From: Onchocerca lupi
Lineage: Eukaryota > Nematoda > Chromadorea > Rhabditida > Onchocercidae
NCBI GenBank assembly: GCA_028564675.1
Contig: JAOVVO010000029.1
Location: 124,001 to 188,000, forward strand
DNA: 64,000 nt
Direction: 5' to 3'
Part shown: positions 49,528-60,450 of the stretch, piece after piece
Layout: each line of letters opens with the position of its first letter
Numbering within the stretch: the first letter of the stretch is position 1
Made by a program: the position numbers and the translations under genes
The notes under the pieces: model-generated
Told to the model about the DNA's origin: nothing
Database searches by the model: none
The model's input: only the letters and a program-made list of their open reading frames with translations

Positions 49528-50652
49528 TCTATATAAATAAAAATGTAAATGCTCCTTGCATGTCTCCGCAAAACTCTGGAATTCTGCACCGATTGCTTTC
49601 AAATTTTGACACAACTTTGCATTTGAATAGACGCATGTTTTTATATAAGCATACTTACTTTTTTTCACGTGTCACGTCCGTGAAAATTAAAAGTAAATGA
49701 GGGAGCGAGATTTACTGATTCTGCCTTTTATTGTCTCATTTTCCCCCATTTCTCTCTCTCCTTCTTTCTCCGAGTAAAAGATACGATTAGCAGTAATAAT
49801 TATTAATTAATTAATAATAATTAATAATAATATCAGTAATAATAACAAATAATAATAAGTAATAATGAATGATGATAAATAATACTGAATAATAATAAAT
49901 AATAAACAATAATAAATATAAGAAATAATACTGAATAATAATATATAATAATAAATAATAATAAAAAATAATAAATGATACTGAATAGTAATCTATCTTC
50001 TATCTATATAAATAAAAATGTAAATGCTACCTGTTACCTACGACCGATCTCCCGGAATTTCTCAACCGATTGTTTTCAAATTTCGACACAACCTTGTACT
50101 CCAACCGACTTTCTTTATGAGTAAATATGGTTACTTCTTTTCACGTGTCACGTCCGTGAGAACTGAAAATAGGTGAGGAGGTGGAGTTTTTTGGCTCCGC
50201 CTACCTTTTTTCTGTTATTCTTCTTTTTTCTCCCATCTCTCTCTTTCTCTCCTTCCTGAGTAAAAGATACGGTTAGCCTCCGCCTATCTTTTTTTCTGCC
50301 GTTCTCCTTTTTCCCCCCATCTCTCTCTCTCTTCTTGGGTAAAAGATGCGGTTAGCAATAATAGAAATTAAACTAGGTTCAATGTGATGACCCTCGCGCG
50401 CCAATAAGTGCGCATCATCATCACGCGCTAACAAAGGCGCCCTTTCTATCATTTTGTATAGGAATGTCAACGGGGCGGTTTAATGCTCCGACTCGGGTTT
50501 TTTTTTAGTTTTCTCCTTTTTTATTTTATAAATTTATTATTAGATTTGTTTTATTGATATTGTTGAGGATCGAAATTTCAAAGCAATTAGCGAAGAACTT
50601 GCAACGTTATATCAAAAGCCACAACGAACAATTACTTTTTTATTTATATAGA
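49528..50652. mobile_element. Repeat element with inverted ends, Helitron/Helentron-like
   Basis: A left end TCTATATAAATAAAAATGTA occurs at 49528 and again at 50003. Its first 16 bases reappear inverted at 50637-50652. The two left-end copies are followed by similar sequence for about 250 bases: ATTG.TTTCAAATTT.GACAC, then TTTTCACGTGTCACGTCCGTG, then a CT-rich block ending GTAAAAGATACGRTTAGC. That CT-rich block occurs three times (ends near 49792, 50276, 50357). An imperfect AAT microsatellite fills 49795-49985. A GC-rich segment at 50388-50480 carries GCGCGCC, TGCGCA and CACGCGC. No transposase or helicase ORF is present, so it would be non-autonomous. The class assignment rests on the look of the ends and internal tandem repeats. 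Confidence 0.5.
49795..49985. repeat. Imperfect (AAT)n microsatellite
   Basis: About 190 bases of AATAAT with interruptions such as ACTGAATAAT and GATGAT, lying between the two left ends of the repeat element. Confidence 0.85.
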
Positions 50653-50807
50653 TTATATCAAATAAACCATAGTACAAAAAAAAAGAAAAAGAAAGAAAAA
50701 AGATCGTTGTCATAAAATAATTTCCAATTGTATTCTAATTACATCAGTTTTTTCATCTAAATGAATTGGGTCATTTATCCGAATTAATTTCCATGCATTC
50801 ATTCATT

Positions 50808-50846
50808 CCCCCCCCCCCCCCAAAAAAAAAAAAAAAAAAAAAAAAA
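50808..50846. repeat. C14 followed by A25
   Basis: A run of 14 C is joined directly to a run of 25 A. G/C homopolymers of this length are otherwise absent from the window. It may be real simple sequence or an assembly artefact. Confidence 0.9.
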
Positions 50847-51067
50847 GATGAAAATCAACATTTCTTTTTTTATTTTCTAGAAAAACCAGCAATTTCTGGA
50901 AATGAAATTTAGAACAATTTTTTTCGCCAGCGTTCTTTAAAATTAATAATTCTATAAATAAAAGATATATAAAATAAACGACAACTGTCCTGCAACTAAA
51001 GAACATGCAATTGCTAAATTTATTTATAATTTGTTGAATTAATTATAGATTGTGAGAAAAAATTTCA

Positions 51068-51551
51068 ATTGTTGCTATGTTTCTTTCAGTAAATTCAAGA
51101 AATTTTTGACGAATAATCTAGAAGATTTTTTTAATATTTTTATTGTAACTTGCATCATACAAAATGAAATACAAAAAGTGAAATTAGCGGGAAACATTAG
51201 AAATCAAAAATTAATAATAGAAATATAGTAATGGCGTAAAATATCATGAAAACAGTATAAATGATTGATTCCTTAATACATTTATGATAAGCTTTAACGT
51301 ACTAATTCAAATCTATTCTTTTGTTTCCCTAATTTCTGCTAGTTATTTTTTATAGAGAGATTCAATAGTTTCATTCAATAGCTTCTGTTTTTTTCGGCTT
51401 CCTTAGCAAAAAACCGGTTGAGTTGCTTGATGTCTGGTTATTGTCGGGAGGAATGGATTGTTATTGTTTGGATTGTTGCTATGTTCCTTTCAGTATATTC
51501 AAGAAATTTTTGATGAATAATCTAGAAGATTTTTTAGTATTTTTATAAGTG
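51068..51551. repeat. Two ~80-bp direct repeats 404 bp apart
   Basis: The sequence beginning ATTGTTGCTATGTTYCTTTC at 51068 returns at 51472. Both copies continue with CAGTAAATTCAAGAAATTTTTGA-type sequence and AATAATCTAGAAGATTTTTT for about 80 bases, with few differences. They lie in the upstream region of the first DUF2358 gene. Confidence 0.9.
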
Positions 51552-51704
51552 AAATCCCTGAATTAGATGAAATATTCTGTTGTTTTGGAATGTTAACCAT
51601 TTTATATCATTAACTTTAAATATTCTTGATCGAAGTACGTGAATTGGCTTTTTTTTTTTCAAGAGGAAAAAGAGCGAAGAATATTACTGTAACAGTGCTA
51701 TGGA

Positions 51705-51756
51705 AAAATACCATAATCGTTAATTTTAGACAAAAAATTAACGATTATGATATTTT
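51705..51756. other. 23-bp hairpin, 6-base loop, upstream of DUF2358 gene
   Basis: Arms 51705-51727 and 51734-51756 are inverted copies with a single mismatch; the core is CATAATCGTTAATTTT against its complement. The loop is AGACAA. It lies 54 bases before the start codon at 51810 and just before the likely leader acceptor ending at 51779, so it would be in the outron or promoter. Confidence 0.8.
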
Positions 51757-51772
51757 GTGAATGATTTTTTTT

Positions 51773-51779
51773 TTTTCAG
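51773..51779 (+). promoter_or_regulatory. Probable spliced-leader acceptor of first DUF2358 gene
   Basis: A strong polypyrimidine TTTTTTTTTCAG ends at 51779, 30 bases before the start codon at 51810, and no upstream coding exon was found. Confidence 0.5.
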
Positions 51780-51809
51780 AAAAGAAGAATAAGGAAAAAC
51801 CATCTAATA

Positions 51810-53800
51810 ATGCTGTGGAAACGGCTTTTATATCCGCGATTTATTTCTCGACATAGTTGCAATTCGTTGGCATCAGTACCGACAGTATTATTGCCACATT
51901 TTTGTCGGGTAACACAGAGTTTAATAAATTTCGAAAAAAGAACTTTTGCAAAAATTTGCTAGAAAAGTGTTCGTTAAATTTCTGAGAACTTTATTCATAA
52001 TTTTAAGCTATTAGAATATCAGCCCCTTCGTTCGTTCTAAATTCTTCTTTCTTTTTTTCGTGAGATTTTCCACTCTACTAAAAGATTTTTTGAAGATTCG
52101 TTATTGTAGCAATCTTCTATGTGTTACTATTATCGGCCATATCGGAGATCAGTATTGCCCTTCTTGGATTCGGTTCGATATATGCACGATGCTTCTAGTA
52201 AAAATCCGTCGACTTCAGCGGATCTCACAGTTACTAACGAAGAGAAATTGCCAATCAAAGAACATTTATTTTATATGGATTGTCTCACCGACACGGTGGT
52301 GCGTTCATTTTAAAATTTGAAGTTCGATTATCGACTCTGTATCTTCCTAGTTTTGCTTACTTTAATGTTGAGCGCATTACGATTTTCTTCTTTTTGGGTT
52401 CTATTTGGTTACTGCTGTATTTCACGTTCATCTCTCTTAACTCTTCTTGAAAAAGCACCAGAATTTGGAAGTGATAAAAACCGGAAAAGACAAACTTGAA
52501 AATCCATTATAGAATACTAATAGGGAACTAGGAGAAAGTTTCCTGTAGTATTCTATCATGGATATTCAGAATTTACTTTTTTAATTGACGAATATGGGCT
52601 GCATTTTCTAAAAACAAGTGGTGTAAACTGAATATATTTCAGGTACCAGGATTTTTAAACAATCAGAGGCAGTTTTTGAAATTTATGAAATTATGTTCTA
52701 AGGATATTGTTTATGATGATTCGATTTTTAATAAACACATCAAGTATAGTTTATTTTTTTTATGTTTTGTTTTAAATTATATATAAAAATTTTAAATATT
52801 TCATCTCGACTTTTTTTCTCGATCTTTATCATAATATTTTAACCGTTCCTTAAGGTATGAATTTCGTTTTCTTTGCTCTATCATTCCCTCAGCGTCTTAA
52901 TTTATCTTTCAAGCAAACATCTTAACAAGCAATTTCAAATATGTAGAAAAGGGTATTTATTTTGCTGGACTTTCATTGAGATGTGTGATTTATAAAATCT
53001 TACTAATTTGAATTTTTTCTGGTGAATTTCTAACCAATTTTTCTATTTGCAGAGGCATAGACAAATTTATAAGACATATTTCGCTTTCCAAGTTATACTT
53101 CAGTTTGTTGCAAGCGACCAGTAGGTTTGAGGTATGATTTTCTGAAATATTTTTTTAATATTTTAATTTTTTTTTTCAATATTTTTTTTTACTGATGTCT
53201 GATGTGCATTGTATCTGCGATTATAAAGCATTATTTCTGAAGTTATCTTCATAAAATACTTGTTTTATAGAAACTTGGGTCATGCATCTATGAAAATAGT
53301 GATGTCATTGTAGTTCTTTGGCGGATGATGACTGTGAAATTATATCATCAGGTATAAATTTAAGAATAACTTCTACTTCATTAATTCATTTTTGCTAACG
53401 AATGCTGTATTCTGTTCTCTAAATCAGTTGTATCGAATTTTATTAATTTATATCTTTTTTATTGAAAAACTATTTCTTATAGCAAACAAATATCGTTGAA
53501 GGAGCCCTAGATATTCACCTTGATAAGAATGGACGTATTTACAAGATTAATAATAGACCAGTAAGTTGCTTGTAAAATTTGTTAACTGCAGTTTTCCTTC
53601 TAATTTATGAATAATTTTCAAACTTTGCTGCTAGTAAGCAAATCTTTGTTATTTTTTATTCGTATTTTTAAATATATTGGAATTAATAAATCAATTCTTT
53701 ATGTTTTTTGAAGATAACTCGGAGCGATCGGGAAGATGCTGCTGTTCTATCGAAACTTAAAGAAGCTGCCAAAACTGAAAGCGGTGAAGGTCAGCAGTGA
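51810..53800 (+). CDS. C6orf136-like DUF2358 protein A, mitochondrial
   Basis: Exons: 51810-51908, 52110-52298, 52643-52743, 53053-53131, 53271-53351, 53483-53560 and 53714-53800; phases 0,0,2,0,0,0; 237 residues. Exon 1 encodes a 33-residue stretch rich in Arg, Lys and His with no acidic residue (MLWKRLLYPRFISRHSC...), typical of a mitochondrial presequence. Residues from about 90 carry the DUF2358 fold (a NTF2-like family that includes human C6orf136). Visible elements are FYMDCLTDTVVPGFLNN, DIVYDDSIFNKHIKGID, then VVLWRMMTVK with the conserved Trp-Arg, and the closing strand GALDIHLDKNGRIYK. The C-terminal tail ITRSDREDAAVLSKLKEAAK is charged. The molecular role of the family is unknown to me. 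The gene lies 592 bases before a paralogue on the same strand. Confidence 0.85.
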
Positions 53801-54391
53801 ATTGTCTGTGCATGGAATGTTGATTTTAATCATAACTCCTCCTAGAATTCTCTTTTGCTTTCTTTCTATATCTTTTTTTTTTTTTTTTTGCTGTCAGATT
53901 CTTAGGAAAAATAATGAATTTTTTTCTCCATGGAAAGTTAATTTTACACATGTTACATTGTGTGGAATTCGGGAATCGTTATAGTTTCTCAATTACGTCT
54001 TTTTTTTCTTTTTGAGATTAATGTACTGAAGTGAATATCTTTGTATTATAATTTTTACTCATTTTTTCAACTGTACTGTTCTGCTTCACTTTTTCATCGA
54101 TCAGTTTATTATTTTGAACATCTTGAATAAATTTTGGTGTTCATTATAAGTTATTGAATTCAAATTTTTGCAAAAGACTAGTATTTCCAAATATCAGAGA
54201 TAAAGTTGCTAAATTATCAGTGTTGGTTTTTTTAAATCTCCTGTTTCTTTTTCTTTATTCTTTTTTGTATTTCAATTTTTATATCTATAGCACTTGAATT
54301 TTAAATCTTTTTTTTTGATCGATATGCAGTGTTTCTAGTATATTTTCATGAATTTAAATGCTTCTTTTCAGTTTCAGCAACAACGGTGCAA
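53801..54391 (+). other. Spacer between tandem DUF2358 genes
   Basis: The spacer contains a possible poly-A signal AATAAA at 54126-54131 for gene A. Two successive acceptors, TTTTCAG and TTTCAG, end at 54371 and 54377, 14-20 bases before the start of gene B, and probably serve trans-splicing. The short same-strand spacing would allow a two-gene operon. Confidence 0.45.
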
Positions 54392-56237
54392 ATGCGAACA
54401 GCGATATTACGATATTTACTCCGTCTCGCTGCTCCTTCTTCTACTTATTTTCTAGTCTCACGTGCATATAGTAATGGAAAAGGTAACAGAGGACCGGAAA
54501 TGTTTCAGTTGGAGCATATACGAAAGAGACTAGAAATGACGGTAATAATTTTCTTTAATTTTTCTTTTTGTGCATAAATTTCTTTCGAATCGAAGTTTTT
54601 ACCATAAGATCGGTACTGCGTAGTAGTATTTTTAAGGCAACGTGAAACTTATGCTCTGTGCTTACTTTCTAGTTCCATATGCATGGAATAATACGGAAAA
54701 GACTTTGTGTAATTTGAAAGCTTGTACATTTTAGATTCTGAAAGATTCTGAAATGTAGTAAATTGCCTTATCAATAAATGATTCCAAAATGCTAGTTCTT
54801 TTGGATTTAGTATTTGGAGCCTTTGAGCACTTCTTAGCTTCGTCATCATTTTTTGAAGCAATGGATGTTGTTGAATCACATATGTTTAACGGCAAAAGCA
54901 TTAACAAATGATTATTTAGAAAAATATGAACAGATGTTGTATTTCAGGCTCCACGATTCTTTCGGGAACAACCTGATTATACATTTTACAGGCCTGATGT
55001 GGTGTACAGGGACGAAATTTTTCAGATGACTATTACGTGAGTCATTTTGTTGTGATAAGGTTTCGTTATTTTTCGTATGGATGATGCAATACCGAGACTT
55101 GATGGATAAATTCGCGTAATTTCAAAAGTATGTAAACTAAAACGGTGTTTTGTAATGAACATTCCATGTAATGGTTCTTATTAAAAATTTCCTTGTCATT
55201 TCTTGGACTTTATGTTTTCCTATTTTCCCGTTATCTGTTATTTCCATCTTCTCCATAAATGTCTTTGAATTAATTCGCTGAATGTTAACAAGTGAATTAA
55301 GCGGGAAAAATGATTTGATGACTGGCATTGGATTTCTTTGATCGATAATCACATTCAGTGTGCAGTGGGTCTATAAAAGAAGATTCACTGTTGCACTTTC
55401 TACTCTGTCGGATCTGTAGCACAAGATTAATCATTTGCATTTTTTACTCTGCAGATTTCATATTTTAGGGGTCGAGACAAACTCATGATATATTTCGGTT
55501 CAGTTAGTGTAATATGTCTATTTGCTTTTCCTCACATAGAAATGGAAGTAAGTTCATGTTTTGATTGTTTTGTTTGTAATTTTAAGTCTCATGGAAGTGA
55601 TTATGAGAATAGAAAGTTTTTTTCTTTTGCCATTATTTCAGGTTTTAAATATATTACCGATCTCAGAAGATGGAACAGTACGGTTAAGATGGCGTATAAA
55701 GCATGTCTCATTGATACGGGCTTTGTTGAATCCTATGCTATTCAAATATGAGTATCGCATCAAGAAGGTATTTCCTTGATTTTATGATTTTCTTTATTTG
55801 CAGCAGTGATGTATTTTTAATCAGTGCAAGAAGTAGACAGACAGTGAGATTTTTCGTGGGATTCAAACTTAATGTTTAAGTTGAAATGGTACGATGGTCT
55901 CACAGTATTTTACGTCGGTGAAGATGGACTAGTTTATCGAGTAATTACACGCCGAGTAAGTTAATTGTCCAACTGATTAGAACTATTTTTCAATCTCATT
56001 TTTAAACACTGCATTGAAATGCGATATTCCAGACTTGCCTTACTGACCAATTGGCTATAATGATCTAGAATTTACTTTTTTTTTTCTTGATGAACCATTT
56101 TTCTCATGATATTATTACTAAGATAACCAACATTGTTGCAGACCATTGATGATGAACAAAAAAGTACGAAGGCAAATCCACTTGCTGATATAGCGCAAAA
56201 AGTTGGTGTACTACCGAAAGGTTCCATGCATTTTTAA
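54392..56237 (+). CDS. C6orf136-like DUF2358 protein B, mitochondrial
   Basis: Exons: 54392-54541, 54948-55036, 55469-55547, 55642-55767, 55881-55955 and 56142-56237; phases 0,2,0,0,0; 204 residues. The start MRTAILRYLLRLAAPSSTYF then LVSRAYSNGKGNRG has no acidic residue and fits a mitochondrial presequence. The DUF2358 region follows: LEHIRKRLEMTAPRFFREQP, YTFYRPDVVYRDEIFQMTI, GRDKLMIYFGSV, the Trp-Arg strand GTVRLRWRIKHVSLIRALLN, and DGLTVFYVGEDGLVYRVI. The match to human C6orf136 (DYSLYSLDVEFINEI...WTLQARWRLVG...AYSTFFLNSSGLICRH) is closer than for protein A. The tail is KANPLADIAQKVGVLPKGSM. The gene is convergent with TRMT10C, their stops 0.73 kb apart. Confidence 0.88.
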
Positions 56238-56968
56238 CTAATAGCGTACGGAATGAGGCACTGCTTATTAAGCAGATTCCTAAGTAATTAAAAGTTTCTA
56301 TATATGTATTTTGCAGAAAAGTCTTACACTTCCAATTTTTTAAATAGTTAATACAGATTTGAAATAGATTCTATTTATGGCTTTCTACACTATTTTTTTA
56401 TTAGCTGTCAAAAAAATTCTAGTAAATCCAGAAAAAATTTGAGGATTTTATTTCGTTCAAGCTAATGCTAAGTGTTCATCTGATCTTTCTACATATTTCT
56501 ACATATTACCAGCTTTTCTTCGAAAACTTTATTGTTTCGATTGGTATTTCTCTATTCTCCCTACTCAGGCTTCATCAAACTTGTAATTTAATTTTAATGG
56601 GAGACTTATTATTATTTTTGTTTTTTTACTTTTTTTGTTCTTAATAGGTTTAGTCCAATTTATTGCATTAGTTAATGTATCACTGACAAATGTATACTGG
56701 TAATGTTGTAGTTGAGAATAATTTTTTGGAAAAATTTTCTCTTTTCTATGCAACTGGTATTACTATACTAAACTTATGCATCGCATTCTTCTGAAAAAAA
56801 TTGTACGATAAATAAGTTAAAATATTTTTGGTAAAATTACAACATAACAAAATCTTTATCTATGGAAGTACTTTATTTTTAAAATGGTCCATATTTTCTG
56901 CTCACTGTATGCTCTCTTCACTTTGCTTAATCTCTCATTCATTCAGACAATCGCTGGACAGTTTTAAT
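56238..56968. other. Convergent 3' region
   Basis: Shared 3' flank of DUF2358 gene B (plus) and TRMT10C (minus). A TTTATT at 56872-56877, read as AATAAA on the minus strand about 90 bases past the stop, is the likely poly-A signal of TRMT10C. No other feature seen. Confidence 0.5.
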
Positions 56969-59900
56969 TTATCCTCTCGATAAGTTTTCTTCTGCACGCA
57001 TTGCTCTTCGTTCTTCCCGACTATATGAATGAAAGAACTTTCGTTTCCGTTTTCCTTTTCGTTCAGCATCCGAAAGCCATCGTTCTATAATCTAAAAAAT
57101 AACAAGCTAATGTCCTTGCTGAAGTCTACTGCAGAACAAAAGATGTATTCCAGTTGTTCGTTCTCCTAAAGTATTTGCGAAGTGTGTACTCAGAGTTACC
57201 ATTAAATCAGCCACGTTTAGAATTTAAGAAAAAAAAGAAAAAGAAATATGATAATTATTTATGTGTTAATATGAACCATCCATCTTTCATGACTTAATGT
57301 CAATGTCGAAATCTGTTCTTGTTATTATCCCTTGAATTTTGACTAGTGTGCAAAATTAACTTAAATATAAGTAAAAAAATACTTGAAGAGTGTCTTTATC
57401 ATTGTCATGGTTTCGATACATATCACTAGCCAAGATATTGAAATAAGGTATATGCTTTTCGAATGCTGTCTTCCATTCACAATCACTTGCATAAACGTCT
57501 CGAATTATGTTTGCTGTAATCCGTAGAGGCATCGTGACTGCTGTTTGCCCCAGACTAGAATATATTTTCAAACTTGAAATTTGTCGAAAAGGTCCTAATT
57601 GCCATTTTAGTATTAAAAGCAAAGCAAGAATATTAAATGAGTTTACAACTATGCTGATAAAAATAATCTTTATTTACTTCAAAAATTTGGTGATAGGCAA
57701 TTTGTATGAAGTTAACTGCTCATTTTTGGCCGCTTGAAAAGCAGAATTCATTAATTTGTTGTCCGGAGTGGCACACAACACAAATGCTTTATATTTCGAA
57801 AGCGGAACTGGTAAATATTCTGCAGCTCGCGGATTAATATAAGCAATTTCTTCTGAAAATAGATTCCTCGACATAAATAATTAAACAGCTAATCTCCTCA
57901 TTAAGATCTGAACTATGGTCAGAACTGCGTCAGCTTAAAACAAAATAATTTTGACTTCCAACAGAAATCATTTCCAAAACTCTTGAAAAAAAAAAATGCA
58001 CATAAACGAGTTAGTTCATTTGAAGACTATATTCATAAGGAAGACGAGAGATTAACTACAAAAAAATTGGTTTTTGATGGGAACCTTCATCAAAAAAAAA
58101 ACATGATAAAATATGCTCGAAAGTTGCTGAAATTTACCAGGACTAGTGGAGCCAAGGCATTCACGAATTGTGGCTGAGGTAACAACGGGAACAAATGGAG
58201 CACAGATAGGATCCTTCATCCTTTTGTCATTTTTGTCATCGGGAAGTTCTTCAGATTCTTCAGCCAAAGGACGATATTTTGGCAAACAACGCTTTCGAAG
58301 CCATGAACTTAATATCACTATGTTAAACTCAGACTTCCTAAAGAATTCTTTCTCTCCATCTATTTATGATGGAAAATTTTTTCTGCTTGCTAACAAGTTA
58401 ATTTTTGTTCGGATTAAGCTATACAGATACAATTCAAATTTAAATTCCAATACATCGATGCTTACCAACTAAATTTATGAGTCTCAAAAAAAACTGATGT
58501 GAAACTTACTTCACAACTTCTTCAGCGATGTTAATTCTAGTATGATAATTTACAAAAACGACGGGAAATGGATTTCGCTGTAAACTGTTGTCAAGCACCA
58601 GATCTTTCATTTGCCTGAAATAAGTTCAATAGAGTTGACGATCGAAATTTTTCCGTTTTGTCTCTCTTCACTACCTATCACGAACTTCTTTCTCTTGTTA
58701 ATTAAAAAATTCTACCCTAATTTATGGGAACCCTATTTCCTTTCTTATGACTGATCTGTAGAGTATTTCCATAATGATGACTAATTTACTAAGTGCGATA
58801 GTAAAGTATCTAGCAAGTTGGTATAAGAAGTATAAAGACAAGAAGAAAAAGTTTTCACTACTCATACAATAATAAAATGAGAAAAATCCCAAAATAACAG
58901 TAGTATTCTTCAGCATATGGAAGCTGTTAACCAACAAACAAATTTTTGAATTCAGTTATTTTATCTGAGCAACTTAATTCTAAATTTCGTATGAAGTGTA
59001 ATGAATACTTTACTAGAGTTCTTTGAGTCGAATTATTCAAATTGGCTAGATAACAACAATCAACCAGCAATGGCGGAAACGAATCTCTACAGCGCCATGC
59101 GGCTAATAATCGACTACCAAATGTTTTGTAAGTAAATCCTTCAAAATATATTACATTATTGAAAGACTTTGTACATAATGTCATTAGAACTCCAATCATA
59201 TTCGCTGGAAATCAGTTGTATTTTTGATATTTTTTTAATGTATGGATTTTTGAAAATCGATTTAGCTTCCTGAATGTGAAACTGCTCAAGTAAATAGCTA
59301 AATACTGTGAATAGCAAGGTTTTAATAATCTCAAAAAGGGAATGAAGCTTGTCTGAAGCTATATGAAAACATTTAACTAAAATACTTCTAAAATCTTCTC
59401 TTCCAAAATAATAAAGAGTATTGAAAAGAGATTTTCCATTATGAGCAATTTCCACTTCTCGACGCATCTGAAAAATAAGATAAAAAATAATTGGTGTATT
59501 ATTTACAGCTTTTTAGAATGTAAAACAGAAGAAGATAAATGGATTATTGCTTTCATGGTAAATATGAAGTTTTCTTAAAGCTTAAAGTTAACTTTTGAAG
59601 GAAAGTGGAAAATAAACATTGAAGTTGGTAATATTCCCTGACTTTCTTTTATACTAATCCGCTATCAACATTTTACTAAATTAAACTGCCACAGCAGCTC
59701 TACTTTTTTCCACCAAAGTCGACACCTCAGTAAGCCTACCTTTATTTCATATTTTTCTTCAATTTCTTTCCTAGTTTCATAAACCTGATGCAAATAGCAG
59801 CATCTTTCAATAATACTTGTCATTCGGATATATTTCATCCAGTCGCTATCTGTGAAAGAAGTCGGTAACCTTGCTTTAGCAACTCCAAATAGTAATTCTA

Positions 59901-60437
59901 GTTCTAGTAAAAGGCGTAAAAATATATTGTTATTTTCCGATTTCGCGATCAAGCGAGGTGAAGGCCGCAGAGCACGAGGTATCGTTACAGCAATTTCATT
60001 TTTCTGCAAAAAGTGGAAAACTTTGCTTCTTTGGAATTATACTTGAAAGTTTTTCTCCTAATCTATAACTTCGATAAAATGTGCTGCCGGACTTCCTATC
60101 TAAATACTTTGAAGCAAATGAATTAAATTAATAAAGCAGAATTTTATTTAAAAAAAAGTGGATGAAACTGAAAATTAATTCAGATTAAACAATGTTGCTG
60201 TCAGTATGAATTTTAGAAGTAAAGAACATGTAAATATTTCAGTATACTCAAAAAGAAAAATATTTATATTGATATTATCCATTTAGCAAAAAAGATTACA
60301 GATTCTAACGATGAACGAACAGTGCAGTATTGACGATTTTTTTGGCAAAGACTTAAATTTGTTGCCAATGATGTACTCTGAATCGCCCTACCAAATACAT
60401 AACCACAAATAAAAGAGATGCGCGAAGATTCTGCCAT
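56969..60437 (-). CDS. TRMT10C: TRMT10C/MRPP1, mitochondrial RNase P methyltransferase subunit
   Basis: MRPP1 forms, with SDR5C1 and PRORP, the protein-only mitochondrial RNase P that cuts tRNA 5' ends; its SPOUT domain methylates purine 9. Exons in reading order: 60437-60300, 60003-59740, 59467-59386, 59204-59009, 58614-58510, 58307-58138, 57852-57678, 57572-57383, 57091-56969. Phases 0,0,1,2,2,1,2,0 join to 480 residues (human 403). The N-terminus has few acidic residues and fits import. TDSDWMKYIRM and YETRKEIEEKYEIKMRRE (about 100-140) match the MRPP1 helical linker. LLVDCCYLANLNNSTQR (207-223) matches human LVIDCSYDNHMNKRE. AYINPRAAEYLP (322-333) matches VYLTPHCREEL. KAFVLCATPDNK keeps an Asp (349) at the position of the family's catalytic Asp. 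KLPITKFL and WKTAFEKHIP follow. The exon 3 donor could be 59371 instead, adding five residues. Basic C-terminal KGKRKRKFF is a tail beyond the fold. Confidence 0.88.
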
Positions 60438-60450
60438 GAGAACCTGAAAT
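60438..60450 (-). promoter_or_regulatory. Probable leader acceptor of TRMT10C
   Basis: TATTTCAG on the minus strand ends at 60444, six bases before the ATG at 60437. The very short leader suggests trans-splicing. Confidence 0.45.

Noticed and set aside
57507..60046. Plus-strand frames at 57507, 57983, 58146 and 59852
   Set aside because: They are antisense shadows of TRMT10C exons, whose minus-strand frame carries the recognisable TRM10 motifs.
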